This document shows, piece by piece, positions 8,597 through 16,724 of a stretch of 53,556 nt of DNA; the stretch's first letter is position 1, and the number at the start of each line of letters is the position of its first letter. The position numbers and the translations under genes were made by a program. The DNA lies in assembly GCA_026394195.1 (NCBI GenBank), contig JAPKYS010000039.1, positions 1 to 53,556 on the forward strand. Reading direction: 5' to 3'. Source of the stretch: a bacterium (GTDB taxonomy: Bacteria; Electryoneota; B3-LCP). Under the pieces are notes generated by a model. It had not been told where the DNA came from and did no database searches. It saw only the letters and a program-made list of their open reading frames with translations.

Positions 8597-8812
8597 ATGA
8601 TATTTCATGTGACTTTAGACCTCGCGGAAGACGGCTGGATGGTGGCTGAATGTCCTGCGTTACCGGGCTGCGTCTCGCAGGGAAAAGATGAGGCAGAAGC
8701 CCTGGAGAACATCAAAGAAGCCATAACCGCCTGGTTGTGGGCGGAAGACCAGAAGGCCGCAGCCAAAATCCCTAAAAAGAAGAATCGTCAACCGTTAGTC
8801 GTTACGGTGTAA
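8597..8812 (+). CDS. hicB: HicB-like antitoxin
   Basis: 71 residues with AGGAAG about 8 bp before the ATG. The N-terminal degenerate RNase-H-like HicB fold is clear: FHVTLDLAEDGWMVAECPALPGCVSQGKDEAEALENIKEAI, where CPALPGC and the EAL..IKEAI helix are diagnostic. The C-terminal tail is short and lysine-rich, with no obvious HTH or RHH domain. It should neutralise the HicA toxin encoded 1 bp downstream. The order hicB-hicA is the reverse of the classical one but common. The gene is driven by the shared leader promoter. Confidence 0.85.
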   Translation: MIFHVTLDLAEDGWMVAECPALPGCVSQGKDEAEALENIKEAITAWLWAEDQKAAAKIPKKKNRQPLVVTV

Positions 8813-8813
8813 G

Positions 8814-9035
8814 ATGGGCAAATTAGCGAACATCTCGGGCAAACAAGCGGTTAAGACGTTTGAAAGAGCGGGATGGAAGAAATTAGGGCAGGTTGGCAGC
8901 CATGTGGTTATGGTAAAAACCGGACTCCGAGTCAATCTATCTATTCCCCAACATCGTGAACTCTCGGTCGGAACGCTGCGAGCTTTAATTCGTAATGCGG
9001 GGTTGACGGTTGAGGAGTTCTTAGAATTACTCTAA
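8814..9035 (+). CDS. hicA: HicA-like mRNA interferase toxin
   Basis: 73 residues starting 1 bp after hicB stops. It has the HicA dsRBD-like fold: SGKQAVKTFERAGWKKLGQVGSHVVM with the catalytic His in GSH (residue 30), then IPQHRELSVGTLRALIRNAGLTVEEFLELL. HicA toxins cleave mRNA on or off the ribosome. The active-site His is present, so the toxin is probably functional. It is co-transcribed with hicB. Confidence 0.87.
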   Translation: MGKLANISGKQAVKTFERAGWKKLGQVGSHVVMVKTGLRVNLSIPQHRELSVGTLRALIRNAGLTVEEFLELL

Positions 9036-9118
9036 CACCGGTTCAGCTCGATTACCACCAATAAAGATGCCGTTTCTCATTGCGTCAAGTCTTCAGCATA
9101 GCCGATAAACTGACGCCT

Positions 9119-9177
9119 ATAAAAAGCCCGATTTCCGCTCTTGTCCTCTTGACTTTTGGGAAATTTAGTTGTATATT
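9119..9177 (+). promoter_or_regulatory. Shared leader/promoter module, copy 2 (retropepsin gene)
   Basis: TTGACT at 9149-9154, a 17-bp spacer and TATATT at 9172-9177, preceded by the same AAAAAGCCCGATTTCCGCTC block. A degenerate GCGTCA...TGACGC hairpin lies just upstream (9079-9109). Confidence 0.85.
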
Positions 9178-9204
9178 GGAGAACGAGTCAAAATCGGAGT
9201 CAAA

Positions 9205-9564
9205 ATGGGAATCACGACCATAGATATCGAAATAGCCAATCCAATAAAACCTGAGATTCGCGAGAAAGTTACCCTGATGGTGGATTCCGGAGCGCTCTAT
9301 TCGGTTATTCCCGGAGAGGTCTTGAAGCGTTTGGGATTGGAAACCATCGACCATGAAGCCTTCTTTCTGGCGAATGGAGATAGGATAGAGCGGGGAATTT
9401 CTAGCGCGCTTTTTTTCTATCAGGGGAAGTGGGGACCGTCGAAGGTCGTGGTCGGTGAACCCGGCGATAGCTCTCTGTTGGGTGTGCTCACTTTGGAATC
9501 CTTAGGTTTCGCGCTCGATCCGATCCGCCGTGAACTGCGGCCCATGAAGATGCTGCTGGTGTGA
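9205..9564 (+). CDS. Retropepsin-like clan AA aspartic protease
   Basis: 119 residues. The ATG at 9205 was chosen because the longer frame starts with a TTG inside the promoter; GGAG lies 7 bp before the ATG. The motif VDSGALYSVIPGEVLKRLG (catalytic Asp27-Ser-Gly) and the downstream LLGVLTLESLGFALDP are typical of bacterial retropepsin-like proteins. These act as homodimers and would be cytosolic, as no signal peptide is visible. Such small proteases are often found beside toxin-antitoxin genes, but a role here is inference. The last codons (RPMKMLLV) are duplicated downstream at 10417-10441. Confidence 0.8.
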   Translation: MGITTIDIEIANPIKPEIREKVTLMVDSGALYSVIPGEVLKRLGLETIDHEAFFLANGDRIERGISSALFFYQGKWGPSKVVVGEPGDSSLLGVLTLESLGFALDPIRRELRPMKMLLV

Positions 9565-9574
9565 ATTGCGCGTT

Positions 9575-9614
9575 GCGTCAGGTCCTTAGTCCCCAAGGGA
9601 CGATGACCTGACGC
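9575..9614. terminator. Hairpin GCGTCAGGTC/GACCTGACGC between TA-like units
   Basis: A perfect 10-bp inverted repeat with an inner CCCCAAGGGA stretch, followed by CTAAAAAAGCCC, where the next leader begins. It probably separates transcripts. Related copies occur at 17011-17057 and 53295-53333. Confidence 0.7.
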
Positions 9615-9615
9615 C

Positions 9616-9674
9616 TAAAAAAGCCCGATTTCCGCTCTTGACCTCTTGACTTTCGGGGAAATTAGTTGTATAAT
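9616..9674 (+). promoter_or_regulatory. Shared leader/promoter module, copy 3 (HEPN-MNT)
   Basis: The same AAAAAAGCCCGATTTCCGCTC-type block, then TTGACT (9646-9651), a 17-bp spacer and TATAAT (9669-9674). Confidence 0.85.
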
Positions 9675-9718
9675 GGAGAAAGTTCTGCAATAAACGAATA
9701 ACGTACCTAAAGTACAAT

Positions 9719-10102
9719 ATGACGCTGACTACGCAAAAATGGGTGGATCAAGGCAGGTATGATCTGGATACAGCGGCAGCCATGCTGGATACTGGGAGAT
9801 ACCTGTACGTTCTATTCTGCTGCCAACAAGCATTGGAAAAAATCCTAAAAGGGATTATCGTCCAGCGAACCGGAACCTTTCCACCTCGAATTCACAATCT
9901 GCTGCGTCTTACTGAAATGGCAGGATTGGAATTAACCAGCGTACAGTTGGATTTCTTGGGTGAACTGTCAGCTTACTATATCCAAAGTCGCTACCCGGAA
10001 GAGATCGAGGTTTTGGGAAAATCGGTGTCGCACCCTCTGGCCGAAGACAACCTTAAAAAAACTCAAGAGATCGTTTCATGGCTACTCTCGATGATAGCGT
10101 AA
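9719..10102 (+). CDS. HEPN domain protein of a HEPN-MNT pair
   Basis: 127 residues in the small HEPN (PF05168-like) family: KWVDQGRYDLDTAAAMLDTGRYLYVLFCCQQALEKILKGI, then PPRIHNLLRL and SAYYIQSRYPEE. In HEPN-MNT systems the HEPN protein is the RNase toxin and the nucleotidyltransferase silences it by AMPylation. A canonical RX4-6H motif is not obvious here, so nuclease activity is uncertain. The ribosome site is weak. It overlaps the partner gene by 25 bp, which implies coupled expression. Confidence 0.85.
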   Translation: MTLTTQKWVDQGRYDLDTAAAMLDTGRYLYVLFCCQQALEKILKGIIVQRTGTFPPRIHNLLRLTEMAGLELTSVQLDFLGELSAYYIQSRYPEEIEVLGKSVSHPLAEDNLKKTQEIVSWLLSMIA

Positions 10103-10425
10103 TTCGCAAGGCGCTCTCTGCCACGCGTGTGCTCAAGCAAAATGGAACTGTGCAGGCGGTCTACATCTTCGGTTCCCAAGTTGACGGCAACACCGATCAT
10201 TGGAGCGACATTGACGTGGCTGCTTTCATGGATGGCGTGGAATCCTGGGATATTCAGCGGCGTGCTGTGGTGATGGCTCGAATCCAGCGAGAAGTGGGGT
10301 ACGAGGTGGAAGCTCATCTCTTCCCGGCAACAGCTTTAAAACAGAGCGATGCGGGCAGTTTCGCCGGTTATATCTTGACGCATGGGGTGTGCATTTACCC
10401 AGCGAAGACCCTTGGCGGCCCATGA
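10078..10425 (+). CDS. MNT nucleotidyltransferase (antitoxin-like)
   Basis: 115 residues of the minimal nucleotidyltransferase fold. The motif GSQVDGNTDHWSDID fits GSX10DXD exactly (Gly32-Ser33, Asp44, Asp46), and a downstream VEAHLFPATAL carries the third carboxylate region. It should AMPylate the HEPN partner. The last residues (TLGGP) run into a duplicated 3' end of the retropepsin gene, so the native C-terminus may have been replaced by recombination. Confidence 0.85.
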   Translation: MATLDDSVIRKALSATRVLKQNGTVQAVYIFGSQVDGNTDHWSDIDVAAFMDGVESWDIQRRAVVMARIQREVGYEVEAHLFPATALKQSDAGSFAGYILTHGVCIYPAKTLGGP

Positions 10426-10441
10426 AGATGCTGCTGGTTTG
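10417..10441 (+). pseudogene. Duplicated 3' end of the retropepsin gene
   Basis: GCGGCCCATGAAGATGCTGC and the following TGGT(G/T)TGA match the last codons of the retropepsin gene (9539-9564) almost exactly. They follow directly on the MNT gene, in a frame that gives RPMKMLLV then stop. This is a footprint of recombination among the array units. Confidence 0.7.
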
Positions 10442-10513
10442 AAATATGCGGTTTTCGATTCTCTGAACGTAACAAAAGGCGAGATTCAATCAATTCATTT
10501 TGTGGAGGCGATC

Positions 10514-11617
10514 ATGAAGGCTGGAAATCTTATCATCACCGCAGTGGCGGTGTTGCTGCTGCTCGTTGGGCTGGCGCAGGCGCAGGATAGTTTGAATGTG
10601 ACGAAGGTGGGGGAAATTTTCATTGCTAATGCAGCGTTGAATGGGATTGCTATTTCTGGTAATTATGCCTATGCGGCAGATTATAATTATGGACTGCGGG
10701 TAATTAATGTGTCGAATCCTGCTTCACCATGGGAGGAGGGAAACTGCACTCTACCAGGGAATGCATATAAACTTGTGGTTTGCGGCGACCGAGTTTATAT
10801 TGCGGATTTTGTATTGGGTCTGCGAATAATCGATGTTTCTAACCCGTCATCCCCGGTTGAAGTGGGTTTTTATGAACCCTTTGGAATTGCTCGGGGTGTA
10901 GATGTTTCTGGCAATTATGCCTATTTGGCGGATGAACAGTATGTGCGAGTAATCAACGTCCAAAGACCGGATTCCATATACGAAGTAGGAAGTTTTAATA
11001 CTCTTCCAGGGGGTGGTCCTGCGTGGGGAATTGTCGTTTTAGGTAATTATGCCTATGAAGCAGAACATACGATGGGACTCCGGGTGATCGATGTATCAGA
11101 CCCCTCATCTCCCATAGGAGTCGGACTCTGTGGTGATTATGGATATGCCGTGGATGTAGCTATTTCTGGTAATTATGCATATGTGGCAGATTTCTCTTGG
11201 GGATTGATGGTAGTGGATATATCCAACCCATATTCACCTGTACAAGTAGGGAGTTGTGGACCACCAGGGGGGTACAACGTTGGTGTTGCTGTTTCAGGTG
11301 ATTATATCTACGCTGTAGCCAGTGGTCCAGTTTATTCCTACATGTCGATCTTTGATGTCTCCAACCCAGTTATCCCCGAAATATCAGGTTTTTATCCTAC
11401 GCCTGGAGGTGCTCAAGATATAGCCGTGTCGAATAATTATGCCTACGTGGCTGATGGGCAGTACTTCTCCATCTACGACTGTTCCGCCGCCCTCCCTGTC
11501 AACCCCTTCACCGAAATCCCAAAGCCAACCCAATTCTCATTTAATTCCCCCTCCCCCAACCCCATCAACCCCACCACCAATCTGACCTTCACCCAGCCCC
11601 ACCCGGCGAAGGTGTAG
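10514..11617 (+). CDS. Secreted LVIVD-repeat protein with broken sorting domain
   Basis: The ATG at 10514 follows GTGGAGGCGATC and starts a signal peptide (MKAGNLIITAVAVLLLLVGLAQAQ), then DSLNVTKVG. Seven LVIVD-type units follow (SGNYAYAAD...GLRVINVSNP), more divergent than those at 1788. The sorting domain begins normally (PSPNPINPTTNLTFTQPHPAKV) but is cut by a TAG at 11615. The same frame continues for 19 codons (RGVFTEGEYTAVQKLVLLK) to 11677, showing that about 40 residues of the domain were deleted and Ser became stop. The protein may be secreted to the periplasm but should lack cell-surface sorting. Confidence 0.85.
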   Translation: MKAGNLIITAVAVLLLLVGLAQAQDSLNVTKVGEIFIANAALNGIAISGNYAYAADYNYGLRVINVSNPASPWEEGNCTLPGNAYKLVVCGDRVYIADFVLGLRIIDVSNPSSPVEVGFYEPFGIARGVDVSGNYAYLADEQYVRVINVQRPDSIYEVGSFNTLPGGGPAWGIVVLGNYAYEAEHTMGLRVIDVSDPSSPIGVGLCGDYGYAVDVAISGNYAYVADFSWGLMVVDISNPYSPVQVGSCGPPGGYNVGVAVSGDYIYAVASGPVYSYMSIFDVSNPVIPEISGFYPTPGGAQDIAVSNNYAYVADGQYFSIYDCSAALPVNPFTEIPKPTQFSFNSPSPNPINPTTNLTFTQPHPAKV

Positions 11618-11677
11618 CGGGGAGTGTTCACAGAAGGAGAGTACACGGCGGTGCAGAAGCTGGTGCTGCTAAAATAG
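11618..11677 (+). pseudogene. In-frame remnant of the sorting domain after a stop codon
   Basis: Nineteen codons in the frame of the preceding gene encode the canonical last strand (EYTAVQKLVLLK). They join directly to the FDINGR-equivalent region with the middle of the domain missing. Confidence 0.75.
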
Positions 11678-11704
11678 TCGCTGGTTGCTTGCTGCTAGTG
11701 GCTG

Positions 11705-11727
11705 GTAGGGGCGCATGGCATGCGCCC
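11705..11727. repeat. Free palindromic element (GTAGGGGCGCATGGCATGCGCCC)
   Basis: Same core as the element at 1571 and the left hairpin of the coding insertion at 25396, here downstream of the damaged LVIVD gene. Confidence 0.75.
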
Positions 11728-11783
11728 ATTTATATTTCAACCCTGTGCAGAACTACGAATGACTGAAATTTGCTCCTCCCCGC

Positions 11784-11812
11784 TTGACTTTTGCCTCAAG
11801 GTGTTGTATATT
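11784..11812 (+). promoter_or_regulatory. Sigma70-type promoter for the outer-membrane protein gene
   Basis: TTGACT (11784-11789), 17-bp spacer, TATATT (11807-11812), about 40 bp upstream of the start codon. Confidence 0.8.
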
Positions 11813-11852
11813 GACCGGATAAATCAGATCAAGCCGTCATCGGAGTCCTGTG

Positions 11853-13430
11853 ATGAATAAAACCATCAGCTTGTTTGTGATCCTTTTGTTCGCCTGTTTT
11901 TCTGTGGCTTTTGCCGTTGATAAAACTGCTGATCTGGGAACCGACCTGCGTGCTGAAAACCAGCAATTGACCCAGATCAACAACCAGATCGTGGAAGCTC
12001 AGCAGAACCTGCAGCGCCTCGCGCTCGAATGCCAGGATGCTCAGCGGATTGCCCTCCAGAAGCGAGCCGATGCCGACAGAGCCAAGGAAAATTACGACCG
12101 TGCCTCCAAGAACGTCGACATCATCGGATCAGACGTTGTGGTCAATTTTTTGACCAGCTACAAAACCGCCGATCAAGCCGCCCGGGACGCAGAGGCAAAG
12201 CAGCAACTGACCGAAAATCAGAAAAGGGACGCGCAGAAAAAGCTGGATGATCTGGCTCGCAGCAAGCGTGAAGCCGAAATCCAGATCCTGAAAATCAAAG
12301 CGGATCTGTTCGATCAGGAAATCTATACGCCGGTCTGGTCGGAAGGCTACGGTGAAGCCATCCTGTCCGAAGACAAGTCAGTCAAAACGTGCCAAACCCT
12401 GGCGCTGGATTATGCCCGGCAGGACGCCATCGACAAAGGCGGCAAATTGATTCTGCAATCCATCACCGTCGTCGAAAATTTTGAACTGGCGCAGGATATC
12501 ATCAAGACCGAAGCCAAAGTCCGCGTGGTGGAAAGCGATTTATCCGGTGATTACGGCAAGGTCATCCGTCTGGATCAGGGCGGTATGTCCAAGTTCACCG
12601 CCAGGGTGCGGCTGAAGTTGCAGAGCATCGACGTCGCCAACCCCTACAAAGAGCAGATGGATGAGCTGCTGGCTGGAAGCATGTCGCCAACCGTCCCCGT
12701 TACAACGACGCAGGCACAGCAGGAATTGCCCGCGGGTGAACCCACCGGCACACCGGCTGTGGTCCAGCCCGGCGGGGCTGAAACCAAAATCGCCGCCTAC
12801 CAGCAGTCCAGCAGCCCGAAAGCCCAAAAAGTGCGCTTCGGCATCGAAGGGGGATTAAATCTTTCCAACATCTACGGCTCCGACGCCGGATTGGATGGGC
12901 TCAAGGGAAAGATGGGACTGCTGGCTGGAGCTTTTATCACGTTCAACCTGAGCAACCGCTTCGCCATTCAGCCGGAAATTCTCTGGACTGCCAAAGGATT
13001 CCGTCAGGAATATAGCTACCTTGATTCGTCCATCAATGCCACCATCAATGTCAAGTATAAGTGGATGCTCTCTTACCTGGAAATGCCGGTTTACTTGAAG
13101 TTCTCCTTCCCCCTGGGCTCCAGCGCGGATTACACCCTCATGATAGGACCGACAGTATCCTGCCTGCTGAAACCGCGCTACGAACTCAAGGCAACTGCTG
13201 CCGGCTACGAGGATTACAATGAAAGCGGCAAAATCAACGACGTAGTGAAACTGGATTACGGTCTCTCCGCCGCCACCGGATTCGACTTCAACCTCGGGAA
13301 GATTCAGCTCTTCGTCAACGCCCGCTTCTCCATGAGCCTCAGCTCCTTCGATGATTCCCCGGGCAACGTCGGCGGTCCATTGAGTATCAAGCACGAAGTG
13401 ATCACGGTGGCGACGGGGATAGCGTTCTGA
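11853..13430 (+). CDS. Outer-membrane beta-barrel protein with N-terminal coiled coil
   Basis: 525 residues from the ATG at 11853 (a GTG just before it is also possible; GGAG precedes). After a signal peptide (NKTISLFVILLFACFSVAFA) comes a long coiled coil (residues about 25-145, rich in Q, A, K, D). A mixed domain follows (SEGYGEAILSEDKSVKTCQTLALDYARQDAIDKGG), resembling the LPP20/FlgT N-terminal fold. A Pro/Thr/Gly linker leads to a C-terminal PorT/OMP_b-brl_2-like barrel (VRFGIEGGLNLSNIYG...LQPEILWTAKG-type strands, ending ATGIAF). The C-terminal aromatic residue suits BAM-dependent insertion. Function unknown; it could connect periplasmic partners to the outer membrane. Confidence 0.8.
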   Translation: MNKTISLFVILLFACFSVAFAVDKTADLGTDLRAENQQLTQINNQIVEAQQNLQRLALECQDAQRIALQKRADADRAKENYDRASKNVDIIGSDVVVNFLTSYKTADQAARDAEAKQQLTENQKRDAQKKLDDLARSKREAEIQILKIKADLFDQEIYTPVWSEGYGEAILSEDKSVKTCQTLALDYARQDAIDKGGKLILQSITVVENFELAQDIIKTEAKVRVVESDLSGDYGKVIRLDQGGMSKFTARVRLKLQSIDVANPYKEQMDELLAGSMSPTVPVTTTQAQQELPAGEPTGTPAVVQPGGAETKIAAYQQSSSPKAQKVRFGIEGGLNLSNIYGSDAGLDGLKGKMGLLAGAFITFNLSNRFAIQPEILWTAKGFRQEYSYLDSSINATINVKYKWMLSYLEMPVYLKFSFPLGSSADYTLMIGPTVSCLLKPRYELKATAAGYEDYNESGKINDVVKLDYGLSAATGFDFNLGKIQLFVNARFSMSLSSFDDSPGNVGGPLSIKHEVITVATGIAF

Positions 13431-13497
13431 AGACTCGCTGAGGCTAATAGTGATAACTCTGATCTGAAGATATACCAATTCATTCGTGGAGGCTATC

Positions 13498-15085
13498 ATG
13501 TGTTCTAAATCTCGGAAAATATCCTGGATAACCTTGCTGATTATCACCGGAACTTTCCTGATCGCATCGATCTCTGTTATAGCCACGGCAAGGGCTGCCG
13601 CACCTCCAATGATCCGTACCGGCGCCACGGATGATCTTACAGGCGATCATCCCCTCACTACCTCCTTTGTCTGGCAGGGACACGGAGGAATTATAGTCAG
13701 GCCTGTAACATTCGATGATGTCCGTCCAAGAGGCATTTTCCTCGTCGATTCAATACCGGATGGATCAACGATCGCTTATGCCTGCTTTGCTACAACGGCT
13801 TGGCAAGAAGAATATACAGCGGCTTCAAGCCGGTTCGATGGCATGCTAATGCCTGATGTTCAACCTTGTGTCTATGATCAAGATACAAACTATTACCTGT
13901 CCTTCTATAAATGGAATGTTACTCCTTTGGTGACAGGTAATGGAAATTATCGCTTCGAAGGGTTAAATTTACAATACTGCTACGGCGTCTTCCTCTGGAT
14001 CATCTATGAAAATGCCAACTTACCCCTGACAAGAATCGTTGTCAATGACGGCGCCGAATCGCTGCGGGATGCCAATAGCACTACCAATTTCAATGGTTTT
14101 GGGCCTGGTCCGGGGACTGTCAGCATGTTCACTCAGGCCAGCGATAGCTCTGGCATGTATGAAATGGTTCGATTTAATCAGGATACACTGGCCGGCCCCG
14201 GAGATGTATTCCATGGAAATATCGGCTACTGGGCGGATTATCTGGAATTCGGTCTTCCGCAGATTCAAGCGGGAAATTCCCTGACCATCACCACGGATGA
14301 AGATTGGTTCGGTATCCACCTCGCAGTCATGACCGGCACTCCCGGAGGTCAAGCGGATATCGTCGTTTCATTGGTTCCGATCGGCGGCATTCCGGTCATT
14401 CCGGCTCAGGGAGGCGCCTTCAATTTCCAGTGCAGCGTGATCAATCACGGCAATGCGGTAACCGCCTTCTCGATCTGGTCGGCGCCTGCGCTATCCGAAT
14501 TTGACCTGGTCAGATCCAACCTATGGACCTTTCACTCTTTGCCCCCCTCTGGAAATAAACGTCTCACGGGTTCATCATCAGCGGATTCCGGCGAGCGCTC
14601 CCGCAGGCAGCTACCTGTACGTCGCTTACGCCGCCATGAGCTATGGATCGACCGCTATACTTGATTCCAACTACTTCACCTTCACTAAAACCGCTGTAAC
14701 TGATGGCGGGCAGGAGATGGACGCCTGGTCTTGCGAAGAGACCGCGGCGACTGTGGTACGGGCAGCTACACCCCAGATCTTCTCCATGAATGCTTACCCT
14801 AATCCCTTCAACCCCACCACGAACTTGACTTTCACCCTCCCGTACCCGGCACAGGTATCCCTGGAAGTGTTCGATATCAATGGACGCTCGGTAGGGGCGC
14901 AGGGCATACGCCTGATTGGCAGCGGTTCTCAGGGCGCACGCAGTGCGCCCCAACAACAGACCTGGTATGATTCTGGGATACACACCATTCCCTTCGACGG
15001 ATCGGACCTGCCGTCTGGGATCTACTTCGCCCGGCTGACGGCGGGTGACCATTCTACCATGCGGAAATTGGTGTTGATGAAGTAA
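13498..15085 (+). pseudogene. Secreted protein with T9SS-type domain, split by a frameshift near 14500
   Basis: The ATG at 13498 follows GGAGG and starts a signal peptide (ISWITLLIITGTFLIASISVIATARA). About 270 residues of an unassigned exported domain follow, then a motif typical of this family's Ig-like linker (IGGIPVIPAQGGAFNFQCSV). The frame then shifts by net +1 between roughly 14490 and 14515. The downstream frame carries DPTYGPFTL...HQRIPASAPAGSYLYVAY and a complete sorting domain ending MRKLVLMK. Without the shift the two halves join into one normal protein. It is either a real inactivating mutation, a programmed shift (no slippery heptamer is obvious), or an assembly error. The sorting domain holds a palindromic insertion at 14891-14951. 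Confidence 0.75.
14891..14951 (+). repeat. Palindromic element inserted in frame in the sorting domain
   Basis: GGGGCGCAGGGCATACGCC and AGGGCGCACGCAGTGCGCCC hairpins. Same loop position (after FDINGR) as the other coding copies, but the 3' arm has decayed (CCCCAAC instead of CCCCTAC). Confidence 0.8.
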
Positions 15086-15094
15086 TAGAATCTC

Positions 15095-15123
15095 CCCGGG
15101 GACATGTTGATCATGTCCCCGGG
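15095..15123. terminator. Strong hairpin CCCGGGGACATG/CATGTCCCCGGG
   Basis: A 12-bp perfect stem with a 5-nt loop just after a gene end. There is only a weak T-tract, so termination is probable but not certain. The 170 bp beyond it hold no gene. Confidence 0.6.
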
Positions 15124-15293
15124 ATTATCCTTCGGATCAATCGGTTCGCTTCATCAAGGATTCCCCCTCAATATCCTGCCTCAATATCCGTATAACCTTC
15201 CATTGTTTTGAGAAAATGAGCACTTTGAGCTTGTGATTGCCGGTTTGAGCGAATAAATTAATGCATAATACAGATCAATAATCACCCAATCTC

Positions 15294-16724
15294 ATGAAAA
15301 TCCTCTTCATCCGTCCAGACTCCGACGTCCAGTCGGTCTATCCACCGGTCGGCTTGCTGCACATCGCCGCCTATCTGCGCACCCAAAGCGATCAGTACGA
15401 ATTCAAGGTCATCGACTCGCGCAACACCTGCGAAACCCCGCAGCAGTTGGCGGATATCGCTTACGAATTCCAACCCGACGTCATCGGCATCACCAGTCTC
15501 TCGTCCGAATGCAAATTCGCGGTCAAAGCCGCTCAGGTGATCGGAGCCCGGGTGCCGAACATCCCCATCGTTATGGGTGGAGCTCATGTCACCTCCGATC
15601 CTACCTGGTTTCTGAAATACCCCGAAATCGATTACTGCGTCGCCGGTGAAGGCGAAGAGATCTTCTACAAATTCACGCAGTTGCTGCCCGAATTGCTTCA
15701 TGAGGAGCTGGATAAAATCCCCGGCGTGTACTATCGTCAAGCGGATGGCGCCATCAAGGGAACTCCGCACGATTACATCCAGGATCTGGAACAGATCCCC
15801 ATGCCCGCCTGGGATTTGTTGGACATCACCAAATACTTCAACAACAAACGCAAACGCCCCTCCACCAATCCGCACAACTGGGATCCGCACTGTCTCCCCA
15901 TGATGACCTCCCGGGGCTGCCCCTTTCACTGCGCCTACTGCCATGACATTTTCGGCATCAAGGTGCGCACTTGGAGTCTGGAGCATGTCATGGCGGAATT
16001 CGACTACCTGACGACCACCCTGGGAGCGAAGGAAGTCGAGATCATGGACGATCTTTTTAATGCGAACCTGAAGCGGGCTTCAGAGATCCTGAACCTGATG
16101 GCAGAACGCAAGCGCGGTACGCACCTGGCGCTGATCAACGGCTTGCGAGCGGATAATCTTTCCGACGAGTTTTTGCATGCCTGCAAGAAAGCCGGCATCT
16201 ACCGCATCCTCTTTGCCATTGAATCCGCCAGCCCCCGAGTGCAGAAATTAATCCGTAAAAACCTGAATCTGGACAAAGCTTTCGAAAATATTGCCAAAGC
16301 TGCAGCACTACGCTTCAGCACCGGCGGTTACTTCATGCTGGGTTTCCCCGAAGAGACTTTGGAAGAGATGCATTTGACCTTGGAATGGGCGGTCAAGTCC
16401 GACCTGCATACGGCCACGTTCTTGTTGCTCTGCCCCTTCCCCAACACCGACATGTACAAATGGGCGGTTGAACACGGTTATGATATGGGCGACCAGGTCT
16501 ATGAGGATTATTACCGAATCCGGACCAATCTAACCAAGGTGTCCACCGAAGAAATTGAACATTTGCGCGCAGTGTTGTTCCGCCGTTTCTATATGAACCC
16601 CAAACGCATTTACCGCTACCTGCGCGACACTCCCTTCCATACCATGCTCTGGAAAAAGATTACCGCCGCCATCCGCATGACGGTGTTCGGCGATCTGGAT
16701 TCCGGAAAGAAGAAGTTCTGGTGA
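15294..16724 (+). CDS. B12-binding-type radical SAM protein
   Basis: 476 residues. The N-terminal cobalamin-binding-like Rossmann domain (MKILFIRPDSDV...YPPVGLLHIAAYL, VIGITSLSSE, PIVMGGAHVT, CVAGEGEE) is followed by the radical SAM core. The Cys cluster is GCPFHCAYCH (Cys209, 213, 216; CX3CX2C), with LINGLRADNLSDEFL and GYFMLGFPEET further on. The B12 His motif DXHXXG is absent, so it may bind no cobalamin. The BchE/anaerobic Mg-protoporphyrin-like family modifies lipids, pigments or peptides; the substrate is unknown. A repeat-encoded frame starts in a GTGA overlap with its stop codon. No ribosome site is strong (start at the codon ATGAAAATC). Confidence 0.88.
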   Translation: MKILFIRPDSDVQSVYPPVGLLHIAAYLRTQSDQYEFKVIDSRNTCETPQQLADIAYEFQPDVIGITSLSSECKFAVKAAQVIGARVPNIPIVMGGAHVTSDPTWFLKYPEIDYCVAGEGEEIFYKFTQLLPELLHEELDKIPGVYYRQADGAIKGTPHDYIQDLEQIPMPAWDLLDITKYFNNKRKRPSTNPHNWDPHCLPMMTSRGCPFHCAYCHDIFGIKVRTWSLEHVMAEFDYLTTTLGAKEVEIMDDLFNANLKRASEILNLMAERKRGTHLALINGLRADNLSDEFLHACKKAGIYRILFAIESASPRVQKLIRKNLNLDKAFENIAKAAALRFSTGGYFMLGFPEETLEEMHLTLEWAVKSDLHTATFLLLCPFPNTDMYKWAVEHGYDMGDQVYEDYYRIRTNLTKVSTEEIEHLRAVLFRRFYMNPKRIYRYLRDTPFHTMLWKKITAAIRMTVFGDLDSGKKKFW

